Shown one piece after another: positions 8,095 to 15,651 of a DNA stretch of 19,251 bases. The notes under the pieces were generated by a model, which saw only the letters and a list, made by a program, of their open reading frames with translations, was not told where the DNA came from and did no database searches. The translations under genes and the position numbers were made by a program. Numbering within the stretch: the first letter of the stretch is position 1; each line of letters starts with the position of its first letter. Source of the DNA: Dehalococcoidia bacterium UBA2588. GTDB lineage: Bacteria > Chloroflexota > Dehalococcoidia > Lucifugimonadales > UBA3495. The DNA lies in NCBI GenBank assembly GCA_002339805.1, contig DDKW01000022.1:2618-21868 (forward strand), read 5' to 3'.

Positions 8095-9519
8095 ATGACA
8101 GCTGATACAAGTTTTCAGTTACCAGTAACTGAGTTAAGAGATAAAATTGTTAGAAAAGAAGTATCTCCCGTTGAGCTAGTTAAATTATATTTGGATCGTA
8201 TAGAAAAATACGATAAAACTTTAAATAGTTATATAACAGTTTGTGCAGATTCAGCCCTGAGAGAAGCAAAAGTGGCAGAGGAACAATTATCACAACAACA
8301 AGATTTTGGTCCTTTATTTGGTATACCTTACGCGATTAAAGACCAAGTTTTTACTGACGGTATTCTAACTAGTAATGGATCAACTATCTATGGTGATTTC
8401 ATACCCCAATTCAATGGGACTGTTGAAGCTAGACTTAAGTCTGCCGGAGGGATCCTGCTTGGCAAACTGAACATGAGCGAATTTGCAAGTGGTGACGCTT
8501 CAGATCATCCATATGGATTACCTAAAAACCCATGGGACATTTCAAGAAATGCTGGTACTTCTAGCAGCGGTTCCGGGATAGCCGCATCAGCCGACCTGAG
8601 CGCTTTTGTGCTTGGTGAAGACACTGGAGGGTCAATCAGAGGACCAGCTGCATTTTGTGGACTTGCTGGTATAAGACCTTCGTTTGGAAGAGTATCCAGG
8701 TATGGAGTATTTGGTGCGTCTTGGTCTATGGACACTGTAGGTCCATTGTCCAGATACGTTAAAGATTCAGCACTAGTTTTGTCAATCATCGCAGGATACG
8801 ATTCAAACGATCCGTATTCTTCTAAACAACCGGTGCCTCAATATGCTTCATTACTCAACAGTGATATCAGTAAACTGAAGATAGGATTGATTAAAGAACG
8901 CATGGATCCTAGCTGGGGCGAACAGGATGTTTTTGATAGATTTAATGTTGCAGTGAATGATTTAAAGAATTTAGGTGCTGACGTTGTAGAAGTATCTTTG
9001 CCTAATATAGACCATTCTGCAGTTGCTTCGGCTACCTTGATTAATATTGATGCATCGTATTTAAACAACGAGCTTATACGGACAAGCCTGTCGGATTTTG
9101 ACTACAATAATCAGATTCGATTACTATCTGGAGCCATGCTTCCAGCAGCTGTACATAAAAAAATTAACGCTTTACGAGAAATCGTCAGGAAAGAAATACT
9201 ACAAGTATTGGAAGAAGTAGATGTTCTTGTGTTGCCCACATCTCCCATAGTTGCTCCTAAAATACCTGTTAAGAAAGGTATGGAGAGTACACAAGAGATG
9301 ATAGATAGTTTTGGTGGCAGGAGGCAGTTTACATCACCTTTCAATTTAGCTAACGTACCTGCAATGTCAGTGTGTTGCGGATTTAGTGATGCGGGTATGC
9401 CAGTTGGCATGCAAATAGTTTCTAAACCATTTGCTGAACAAACGATTTTTGACGTGGCTTATGCTTATGAGTCTGCTACAGATTGGCACAAGATGAGGCC
9501 TGATTTAGATACTTTGTAG
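8095..9519 (+). CDS. Amidase-signature hydrolase (GatA/AtzE-like)
   Basis: This 474-residue enzyme has the complete Ser-cisSer-Lys triad: K82 in GIPYAIKDQ, cis-Ser156 in NAGTSSSGSG and nucleophile Ser180 in GEDTGGSIRGPAAF. The 24-residue spacing of the two serines is as in fatty acid amide hydrolase. The C-terminal part has VLVLPTSPIVAP (about 379-390) and GMPVGMQIVSKP near residue 440, as in GatA-type amidases. Such enzymes hydrolyse linear amides, ureido compounds or Gln in the tRNA amidotransferase. No gatB is present, and GTSSSGS and TGGSIRGPA differ from typical GatA (GGSSGGS, TGGSIRQPA), so a catabolic amidase is more likely than a GatCAB subunit. AAGGAGAT (8082-8089) is a good ribosome binding site 5-7 nt upstream. 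It is probably co-transcribed with the small GatC/AtzG-like gene and perhaps the collagen-like gene. Confidence 0.9.
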   Translation: MTADTSFQLPVTELRDKIVRKEVSPVELVKLYLDRIEKYDKTLNSYITVCADSALREAKVAEEQLSQQQDFGPLFGIPYAIKDQVFTDGILTSNGSTIYGDFIPQFNGTVEARLKSAGGILLGKLNMSEFASGDASDHPYGLPKNPWDISRNAGTSSSGSGIAASADLSAFVLGEDTGGSIRGPAAFCGLAGIRPSFGRVSRYGVFGASWSMDTVGPLSRYVKDSALVLSIIAGYDSNDPYSSKQPVPQYASLLNSDISKLKIGLIKERMDPSWGEQDVFDRFNVAVNDLKNLGADVVEVSLPNIDHSAVASATLINIDASYLNNELIRTSLSDFDYNNQIRLLSGAMLPAAVHKKINALREIVRKEILQVLEEVDVLVLPTSPIVAPKIPVKKGMESTQEMIDSFGGRRQFTSPFNLANVPAMSVCCGFSDAGMPVGMQIVSKPFAEQTIFDVAYAYESATDWHKMRPDLDTL

Positions 9520-9535
9520 TAGGTAACATATATTT

Positions 9536-10360
9536 ATGGTGAAAATTTTAATAGTAGGAGTCTTGGTTGTTTTTGCCTCTGTATTCGTCCACTCGGATGT
9601 GTATGCTGCAGACCCAGATGTTTTACCGATCAGCTATGAAAACGTGGTAGTTTCCATGACTCCCGATGAGAGTTCACCATCAAGTGAAATCACCATACAA
9701 GGAAGTAACTTTCCTAAAGAAGGACCTCATTCAGAAGGCCCAATAACTTATTGGTATGGTTATTTGAATACTAAATGCCTCCAAATAGGTCATTTTGAAG
9801 CAGGAATTTCGGGGTCTTTCTCTCGAACTGTCTCAATTCCTAAAGATGCTGAGGAAGGCTCAACGAATTATGTGTATCTTAATAAATACTGTGTGAAAAT
9901 CACTTCAGAGTATATTAAATTTACTCATAGTATTCCTACGATTACGGTTGAATCTGTAGGAGATACACCAGTTACAGAGACAATATCAATCGAAGTCTTC
10001 GAGCCCACTCCTAAGGATACGGATAAAATCTCTACTCCTTCGCCTATTAGTGACGTTGCTATAACAGAGATTATGGGTAAGAAAGGTCAAAGAGGACCTA
10101 GAGGTGACAGAGGCCCTGAAGGACCTAGAGGTGACAGAGGCCCTGAAGGTATGCAAGGCCCCGATGGTGATGTAGGTATAGTAGGAGAAATGGGTATTCA
10201 GGGAGTAATTGGAGAACCAGGTCCGCAAGGAGAGATAGGCCCGAGGGGTCCCACTGGAGATTCAGGGCAAGCGTCTCTATTCACACTTTTACCGATTTTG
10301 GTTGCGATTGGGGCGTTGGTTATCGCTTTGGTAAGATATTACCGTATAACCACAGATTGA
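9536..10360 (+). CDS. Membrane-anchored collagen-like surface protein
   Basis: This 274-residue protein is built for the cell surface. A signal peptide (1-24, ending VYA-AD) leads to a beta-rich N-terminal domain (about 30-140) with an ITIQGSNFP motif resembling IPT/TIG or Ig-like folds. That domain has two cysteines (C81, C119) that could pair. A Thr/Pro-rich linker (about 143-178) precedes 22 uninterrupted Gly-X-Y triplets (181-246), rich in GPR, GDR and GPE. It ends in a membrane helix (about 247-266) and a basic tail (RYYR). Bacterial collagen-like segments form triple-helical stalks without hydroxyproline. There is no LPxTG sorting signal. The start is ATG 9536 or the adjacent GTG 9539; the ribosome binding site is weak. 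It begins 16 nt after the amidase, and its stop is 2 nt from the convergent aldolase gene. Confidence 0.82.
   Translation: MVKILIVGVLVVFASVFVHSDVYAADPDVLPISYENVVVSMTPDESSPSSEITIQGSNFPKEGPHSEGPITYWYGYLNTKCLQIGHFEAGISGSFSRTVSIPKDAEEGSTNYVYLNKYCVKITSEYIKFTHSIPTITVESVGDTPVTETISIEVFEPTPKDTDKISTPSPISDVAITEIMGKKGQRGPRGDRGPEGPRGDRGPEGMQGPDGDVGIVGEMGIQGVIGEPGPQGEIGPRGPTGDSGQASLFTLLPILVAIGALVIALVRYYRITTD
10094..10147 (+). repeat. Perfect 27-bp tandem duplication inside the collagen stalk
   Basis: The 27 bases at 10094-10120 are repeated exactly at 10121-10147. Each copy encodes the nine residues GPRGDRGPE. The duplication keeps the frame and the Gly-X-Y register. Identity at all positions, including synonymous ones, suggests a recent slippage or duplication event and a stalk whose length may vary between strains. 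Confidence 0.9.
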
Positions 10361-10362
10361 TC

Positions 10363-12417
10363 CTACCTAGGAAAAGCTTCTTTAACCCCACTGTCTACCG
10401 GAATCATAGCTCCAGTTGTTTTTGCTGAACGGTCAGATGCTAAAAATAATGCAGCTTCAGCAACGTCTTCCGCGAACACTGGTTGCTTTAGGAGACTCCG
10501 ATTTTGATAGAATTCCTGGATTTTATTTACATCTATGCCGTGAGCCGATGCTCTTGCTTCTTTGATGTGATCAGACCATAAATTAGTACCTTGGAACACT
10601 GCATCAGGATTTATTATGTTCGCTCTAATCCCAAACTCACCACCTTCCAGAGCAATAATTCGAGCGAGTTGGCCTTCGGCTGCTTTAGCTACGCTGTATG
10701 CACCAAATTCCGCGCCTGGCGCTGGTATGTTCTTTGTACCTATGAATATCATACTGCCTCCTGTATTTTGAGACTTCATGATTCTAAGGGCATGAGAAGC
10801 AACTAGAAAATGTCCTGTGGTGTTTATGTCCAGAGATCTTTGCCAATCTTCTAATTCTAGTGTGTCTATAGCTCCATCCGGGGCAATGCCAGCATTAGAT
10901 ACTAGTATATCGATTCCTCCAAATTGTCGAAGCATCAGAGAGTATGAGGTTTTTATAGACTGTTGATCGGTTACATCCATAGCACACCCTCCTATTCGCA
11001 AAGGGTCTATAGTGCTTTTCAATTCTTCCACTACTTCTTGGATTTTATTTGAGTCTATATCCGTTAAAAACACGTGAGCACCTTGCGTGGCCAGAGTAAT
11101 AGCTATAGCTTTCCCTATGCCATTAGCCGCCCCTGTGATCAGTGCTACTTTACTTGCGAGGTCTTTGTCTGGTGGCGCTAAGGTTAGTTTGTATTGCTCA
11201 AGTGGCCAGTACTCCATGTCGTAAGCGTCTTGATCAGTTAAAGAAATAAAAGAGCTTACGCCTTCAGATTTAGTCATAACATTGATTGTGTGGTGATATA
11301 TGTCTCCTGTTATGGTAGTTGCTTTAGCATCTTTGCCGGTACTCCACATTCCAAGTTCCGGAATCAATATAACTCGTGGGAAAGGATCAAGTTTTATATC
11401 AGATCCACTAGTGTGTTTTTCGTACCATTTGTTGTAAGTGTTTGCATAGTCATCAAGCTGAACTTTAAGCGATTCATACATTGATATGGAATCTTCAGAT
11501 TTATCCAATTCTACCCATAATGGCTTTTGCTTCGTGTGAATCAAATGGTCTGGAGTAGCGGGTCCTATTTGACTCAGTTCAGGACTTTCTTCATAGGATA
11601 AAAACTGCATGATTTCTGGAGAATTGTCATACTTAAGTACTTTTTTAGTAGTTCTGCTTATCAATCCTCGTATCATTGGTGTTAACGTTTCTACTAATGA
11701 CTTTTGTTTGTCAGGATCTATGTCGTGGGTGTGTCCTTTGGTGAGCGTCTTTATTTGATTGTCTTGTAAATAGGTCTCTGCTTCGGTTACCAGTTCAATG
11801 TGACGGTCATAGGCCTCTTTAGCTGTGTCTCCCCATGTGAAGAGTCCGTGCTTTGCTAGGATCACTCCCCTTAGGCTGGGATTCTGAATCACTTGTTCTC
11901 CTACTAATTTTGAGAGGAGGAAACCTGGCCTAATATATTCAACTAATCCCATATTCCCTTTATATATTTCAGTGAGAACTTTTTCTTGATCTACATTGTT
12001 TGTTAAAGAAACTATCGCATCAGCATGTGAATGGGCAACGCATTTGAATGGTAGAAATGCGTGAAGCAAAGTTTCTACAGATGGACGAGGGTTCTTAGGA
12101 TCGAGCATGCACTTGTCCAGGTAATCTACCATGTCTTCATCACTCATTTCTTCTCGTTCAATTAAAGGAACAATATCCGTTTGCCGTAAGTGAGCGAATT
12201 GATTATGTTGAATTGTTTTTAGATCGGATCCAGAGCCTTTAATTTTTAGTACTTCAATATTAGTTCCTGTGATATCTGGTTCTGTCACCTTAATAGAAGT
12301 ATTTCCACCTCCCCACACGACAAGTTCTGTATTAGCTCCAATCAGCCTACTCATGTAGACTAAACTATCTAAGTCATTCATACCTTTTGCTTCTGAATCT
12401 GACCATAAATTTTCCAT
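10363..12417 (-). CDS. Bifunctional class II aldolase / short-chain dehydrogenase (rhamnulose-1-phosphate aldolase-dehydrogenase type)
   Basis: This 684-residue protein has the length and layout of the aldolase/alcohol-dehydrogenase fusion used in rhamnose- and fucose-type deoxysugar catabolism. The N-terminal class II aldolase domain (about 15-260) has GGGNTSIK (36-43), SVETLLHAF (113-121, acid E115), the zinc histidines H129 and H131 (AHSHADA) and H190 (LAKHGLF). After a linker domain, the short-chain dehydrogenase domain (about 420-684) has TGAANGIG (428-435) for NAD(P), NAG (508-510) and YSVAK (Y574, K578). The expected catalytic Ser 13 residues before Tyr is Thr561 (FIGTKN). The family would cleave a ketose-1-phosphate to dihydroxyacetone phosphate and lactaldehyde, then act on the aldehyde. 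The exact sugar is not determined. No clear ribosome binding site precedes the ATG at 12417. It is convergent with the collagen-like gene. Confidence 0.88.
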   Translation of the reverse strand: MENLWSDSEAKGMNDLDSLVYMSRLIGANTELVVWGGGNTSIKVTEPDITGTNIEVLKIKGSGSDLKTIQHNQFAHLRQTDIVPLIEREEMSDEDMVDYLDKCMLDPKNPRPSVETLLHAFLPFKCVAHSHADAIVSLTNNVDQEKVLTEIYKGNMGLVEYIRPGFLLSKLVGEQVIQNPSLRGVILAKHGLFTWGDTAKEAYDRHIELVTEAETYLQDNQIKTLTKGHTHDIDPDKQKSLVETLTPMIRGLISRTTKKVLKYDNSPEIMQFLSYEESPELSQIGPATPDHLIHTKQKPLWVELDKSEDSISMYESLKVQLDDYANTYNKWYEKHTSGSDIKLDPFPRVILIPELGMWSTGKDAKATTITGDIYHHTINVMTKSEGVSSFISLTDQDAYDMEYWPLEQYKLTLAPPDKDLASKVALITGAANGIGKAIAITLATQGAHVFLTDIDSNKIQEVVEELKSTIDPLRIGGCAMDVTDQQSIKTSYSLMLRQFGGIDILVSNAGIAPDGAIDTLELEDWQRSLDINTTGHFLVASHALRIMKSQNTGGSMIFIGTKNIPAPGAEFGAYSVAKAAEGQLARIIALEGGEFGIRANIINPDAVFQGTNLWSDHIKEARASAHGIDVNKIQEFYQNRSLLKQPVFAEDVAEAALFLASDRSAKTTGAMIPVDSGVKEAFPR

Positions 12418-12567
12418 AATGCCGTCTCACTCTTTTTTGTGTAGAATTATGCAACTCACATAACATAATCTAATGCGTTAATTATGCTACAAGATAGATG
12501 CTGATAATTCTAGTTACAGTATCACAAATTGCGAGAGATTTTTAATTGTTATTGAATTGGAGGTATT
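12418..12567. promoter_or_regulatory. Divergent regulatory region with AATTATGC[AT]AC repeats
   Basis: This 150-bp AT-rich gap lies between the aldolase/dehydrogenase (minus) and the second amidase (plus). AATTATGCAAC (12445-12455) and AATTATGCTAC (12480-12490) are direct repeats with one mismatch, 35 bp apart. Candidate -10 boxes (GATAAT at 12503-12508 for the plus strand, CATAAT on the minus strand at the second repeat) lack good -35 boxes, so the promoters may need an activator. GGAGG at 12559-12563 is the ribosome binding site of the amidase. Confidence 0.35.
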
Positions 12568-13902
12568 ATGGATTTATATAACCTAACCGCAACAGAAATG
12601 TTGGAGCTGATGAAAAGCAAAAACATTTCAGCAACCGAAGTAGCTAAGTCTATTATAGATAGATACCATGCACTACAAGACTCTTTGAAAGCATGGGTAT
12701 ATTTTGATGAAGAAGCTTTTTTAACACAAGCTTCTGCGGCTGATCAAAATGGAGTAAATAAATCTCTGTCAGGCGTACCGGTGGGTTTAAAAGATATTTA
12801 CTACACAGCAGGAATTCCAACGGAAGCGGGTTCTAAAGTATATTCTGGGTTTGTTCCAGAAGAAGATGCTGCTACAGTTTCATTGCTTAAAGATGCTGGA
12901 GCAAACATTATGGGGAAGACCGTAACGACTGAATTTGCTTGTCTGGATCCCTCTGAAGCGGTTAATCCGTGGAATTTTGCTCATACCCCGGGCGGTTCAA
13001 GCAGCGGATCTGCTGTTGCCGTAGCGTCAAGAATGTGCCCTATCGCAATGGGTTCTCAGACAGTAGGATCCGTTTTACGTCCAGCTGCTTTTAATGGAAT
13101 AGTTGGGTACAAACCTACTTTTGGCTTGGTCAGCCGAAGAGGGTTAGTACCGGTCAGCTGGAATTTAGATACCGTTGGATGGCTGACCAGATCAGTTGCC
13201 GATGCTGCCCTAGTTATGGACTGTTTGATTGGATTTGATGAGTTGGATAAATCGAGTATTAGATTCAACAATCCTGGGTTTAGCGCTAACTTGCAAAAGC
13301 CACCTAAGAAGAAAGTGGCCTATCTAAAAGGATATTTCTCTGACGGGGTTGAATCAGATATAACAAACAATATAGATGCTCAGGTAAGTAAACTAGATGA
13401 AGCTGGATATGATGTGGAAGAATTAAATTCTCCATACGATTTCCAATCAGCTTTTTACAATCAGAGATTGATTATGGCGGTGGAAGCTGCTGCTTTTCAT
13501 AGGGAAAATTATGCATCAAAAGCAGATTTGTACAGACCTAAATTAAGGGCAATGCTTGCTCAAGGGTTAGAGTATGACGGTTTAACTTACGCTAATGCCC
13601 TGGAAGAAAGAGAACAGTTTAGATTTGATGTTAAGAATTTTGCAGAAACTTATGATCTCATAATTACTCCATCCACCCCGGAAGTTGCTCCGGGAGATGT
13701 ATCAACCACTGGTAACCCAATGTTTCAAGGTCCTTGGACGGCAATAGGATTCCCTGCAATCAGTATTCCATCGGGTATATCTTCAAATGGTATGCCTATT
13801 GGAATGCAAATAGTTGCATCACCTATGGATGATCTGAATTTATTGCAAGCAGCTCATCATATGGAACAATTGATTGGATTTTCTGAACAACCTAAGTGTT
13901 AG
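12568..13902 (+). CDS. Amidase-signature hydrolase (second paralogue)
   Basis: This 444-residue amidase has K75 in GVPVGLKDIYYTAG, cis-Ser144 in TPGGSSSGSAVAVA and nucleophile Ser168 in GSQTVGSVLRPAAF, with the 24-residue Ser-Ser spacing of the family. QTVGS replaces the common DTGGS. The C-terminal motif TGNPMFQGPWTAIGFPAISI followed by NGMPIGMQIVASP is typical of catabolic amidases rather than GatA. It is clearly diverged from the amidase at 8095, so it is not a recent duplicate. GGAGG ends 4 nt before the ATG, a good ribosome binding site. The 74-bp gap to the downstream thiolase contains its own promoter. The substrate cannot be predicted; amides, carbamates or ureido compounds are all possible. 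Confidence 0.92.
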   Translation: MDLYNLTATEMLELMKSKNISATEVAKSIIDRYHALQDSLKAWVYFDEEAFLTQASAADQNGVNKSLSGVPVGLKDIYYTAGIPTEAGSKVYSGFVPEEDAATVSLLKDAGANIMGKTVTTEFACLDPSEAVNPWNFAHTPGGSSSGSAVAVASRMCPIAMGSQTVGSVLRPAAFNGIVGYKPTFGLVSRRGLVPVSWNLDTVGWLTRSVADAALVMDCLIGFDELDKSSIRFNNPGFSANLQKPPKKKVAYLKGYFSDGVESDITNNIDAQVSKLDEAGYDVEELNSPYDFQSAFYNQRLIMAVEAAAFHRENYASKADLYRPKLRAMLAQGLEYDGLTYANALEEREQFRFDVKNFAETYDLIITPSTPEVAPGDVSTTGNPMFQGPWTAIGFPAISIPSGISSNGMPIGMQIVASPMDDLNLLQAAHHMEQLIGFSEQPKC

Positions 13903-13910
13903 GTTTTGGA

Positions 13911-13939
13911 TTGACTATAATAATTGATGACATGATAAT
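13911..13939 (+). promoter_or_regulatory. Near-consensus sigma-70 promoter for the thiolase-DUF35 operon
   Basis: A -35 box TTGACT (13911-13916, 5 of 6), a 17-bp spacer and a -10 box GATAAT (13934-13939, 5 of 6). The predicted start near 13946 gives a leader of about 31 nt before the ATG at 13977, with AGAGG (13967-13971) as ribosome binding site. It separates thiolase expression from the upstream amidase. Confidence 0.6.
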
Positions 13940-13976
13940 AAGCCCAAGTTAGAAAAATAAATGATTAGAGGTTTGT

Positions 13977-15254
13977 ATGGTTAATACTACCCGCTCGCGT
14001 AAATTAGCTAGATCTGTGTCGATAGCAGGTGTAGGAATCTGTAAATTTGGAGCTTTCCCTACAAAGACTAGTCGTGACCTATTTGTAGAAGCATTTAAGG
14101 ATATGCAGAATAATTTGGGTGATAATTTTAATGTCAACGATATTGAAACTGCGTATATAGGAAATTATTCCTCTGATTTGTTCGAACGACAGGGGCATAC
14201 AGCGCCGATTATTGCTGATTGGCTGGGTATTACTCCAGTACCTGTGACAAGAATAGAAAATGCTTGTGCTAGTAGCGGCAGTGCTGTCAGAGAAGGGATT
14301 CTAGCCATAGCATCTGGCTTGTATGATGTGGTTTTAGTAGGTGGAGTGGAGAAAATGACTAACTTGCCTACTGAAGATGTGACGGATGTATTAGCTACAG
14401 CTGCTGATGGCATATACGAAATACCCGCCGGTTTGACCTTCCCTGGCATTTACGGCGAGTTGGCTAAAGCTCATATGGATCGCTATAACACGACTTCTGA
14501 ACATTTAATGAAAGTGGGAATAAAGAACCATAAAAATGGTAAATTGAATCCTAATGCCCAATTTAACGTCACAATTGATGACATGATAAAACGCAGACAG
14601 GCACGAGCTCAGGAAAGAGGACAAGAGATACCTGAGTGGAATAATGAGATCGACTTTTTGAGCGATGATAGTGTTAATCCAATGGTTGCCTGGCCACTTA
14701 GATTATTTGATTGTGCTCCTATTACCGATGGGGCCGCATGCTTACTTCTGGTGTCATCTGATATTGCTGGGGACTTTACGGATAGCCCGGTAACAATTAT
14801 TGGCACAGGACAAGCTACCGGGAAAGCATTACATGATTCAGATGAACTCACATCTTTATCAGCAGCAAAGGCTGCTGGTGAAATGGCTTATGAAATGGCA
14901 GGGGTTAAACCTGATGATATCCAGATAGCAGAGGTACATGATTGCTTCACTATCGCTGAACTCGTAGCTACTGAGGATTTGGGATTTTTTAATCCAGGTG
15001 AAGCTCCTCACGCAGTAGACGAAGGTATAACTTCAAGAGACGGAGATAAACCCATTAATACTTCTGGTGGACTCAAATCCAAAGGGCATCCAGTAGGTGC
15101 TTCGGGAATTGGGCAAGTTGTAGAGATATTTAAGCAATTAAGGGGAGAAGCGGGAGAGAGACAGGTAGATAAAGATTTGCAAGTTGGACTGACTCACAAT
15201 GTTGGTGGTACTGGCGGTACTTGCGTAGTCAACATCCTGAAGAAAGGGGTATAA
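13977..15254 (+). CDS. SCP2-type thiolase (acetyl-CoA acetyltransferase-like)
   Basis: This 425-residue thiolase has the nucleophile C97 in ENACASSGSA, the His motif EVHDCFTIAELVATE (H321) and KGHPVGASG (H371), with HNVGGTGGTC at the C-terminus. The HDCF motif and lack of the classical CxG active site mark the SCP2/archaeal-type thiolases. These carry out Claisen condensation or thiolytic cleavage of acyl-CoAs and usually work with a DUF35 protein. An extra segment of about 25 residues (205-232, with ARAQERGQEIPEWNNE) precedes NPMVAWPLRLFDC and is absent from typical family members as I recall them. The start has AGAGG 5 nt upstream and its own near-consensus promoter. The stop codon abuts the ATG of the DUF35 gene, indicating translational coupling. 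The acyl-CoA substrate is unknown. Confidence 0.9.
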   Translation: MVNTTRSRKLARSVSIAGVGICKFGAFPTKTSRDLFVEAFKDMQNNLGDNFNVNDIETAYIGNYSSDLFERQGHTAPIIADWLGITPVPVTRIENACASSGSAVREGILAIASGLYDVVLVGGVEKMTNLPTEDVTDVLATAADGIYEIPAGLTFPGIYGELAKAHMDRYNTTSEHLMKVGIKNHKNGKLNPNAQFNVTIDDMIKRRQARAQERGQEIPEWNNEIDFLSDDSVNPMVAWPLRLFDCAPITDGAACLLLVSSDIAGDFTDSPVTIIGTGQATGKALHDSDELTSLSAAKAAGEMAYEMAGVKPDDIQIAEVHDCFTIAELVATEDLGFFNPGEAPHAVDEGITSRDGDKPINTSGGLKSKGHPVGASGIGQVVEIFKQLRGEAGERQVDKDLQVGLTHNVGGTGGTCVVNILKKGV

Positions 15255-15650
15255 ATGGATTCAGCTGATTTTTTTGAACATTTGAAGGAAAATAAACTTA
15301 TTGGAGTGCAGTGTAATGCCTGCGGGGAGCTTAGTGCTGAAATCCGCTATTATTGTTCTGCATGCCAAGGCTCGGATTTATCAGAAAAACAATTTTCCGG
15401 AAAAGGTAAACTTAGTACCTTTACTTGTATATCTATAGTGCCCACCAGGATGGCTGAAGAAGGCTTCGGAAGAGACAAACCATATTGCTCAGGGATTGTG
15501 ACTTTAGATGAGGGTCCTAGGATCAGTGCTAGGATTTTGAATGTAGATGCAAGCAATCCGGCATCTATAGAAAGTGGGCAAGATTTGGAATTGGACGTCC
15601 AATTAAGAGATAGTGAACGCCCAATCCTGTCATTTAGATATCTAGGCTGA
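15255..15650 (+). CDS. DUF35 zinc-ribbon/OB-fold protein, thiolase partner
   Basis: The 131-residue protein has a short N-terminal helix, a rubredoxin-like zinc ribbon (CNAC at 20-23 and CSAC at 34-37), and an OB-fold domain (about 45-131) beginning GKGKLSTFTCISIVP and containing FGRDKPYCSGIVTLDEG. This is the DUF35/OB_aCoA_assoc architecture. In archaea such proteins bridge thiolase and HMG-CoA synthase and help pass acyl-CoA intermediates; in bacteria they accompany SCP2 thiolases in lipid and steroid catabolism. No HMG-CoA synthase gene is present here. ATG 15255 directly follows the thiolase TAA, with AAAGGGG (15243-15249) as ribosome binding site inside the thiolase coding end. The stop lies 1 nt from the stop of the convergent VOC gene. 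Confidence 0.9.
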   Translation: MDSADFFEHLKENKLIGVQCNACGELSAEIRYYCSACQGSDLSEKQFSGKGKLSTFTCISIVPTRMAEEGFGRDKPYCSGIVTLDEGPRISARILNVDASNPASIESGQDLELDVQLRDSERPILSFRYLG

Positions 15651-15651
15651 C

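Noticed and set aside
9986..10228. Minus-strand open frame with repeated FRASVTSRS
   Set aside because: The repeat is just the reverse strand of the 27-bp duplication in the collagen stalk.
10274..10357. LPxTG-type sorting signal at the C-terminus of the collagen-like protein
   Set aside because: A helix and basic tail are present, but the residues before the helix (GQASLFTLLP) contain no LPxTG-like motif, so a link with the nearby sortase is unsupported.
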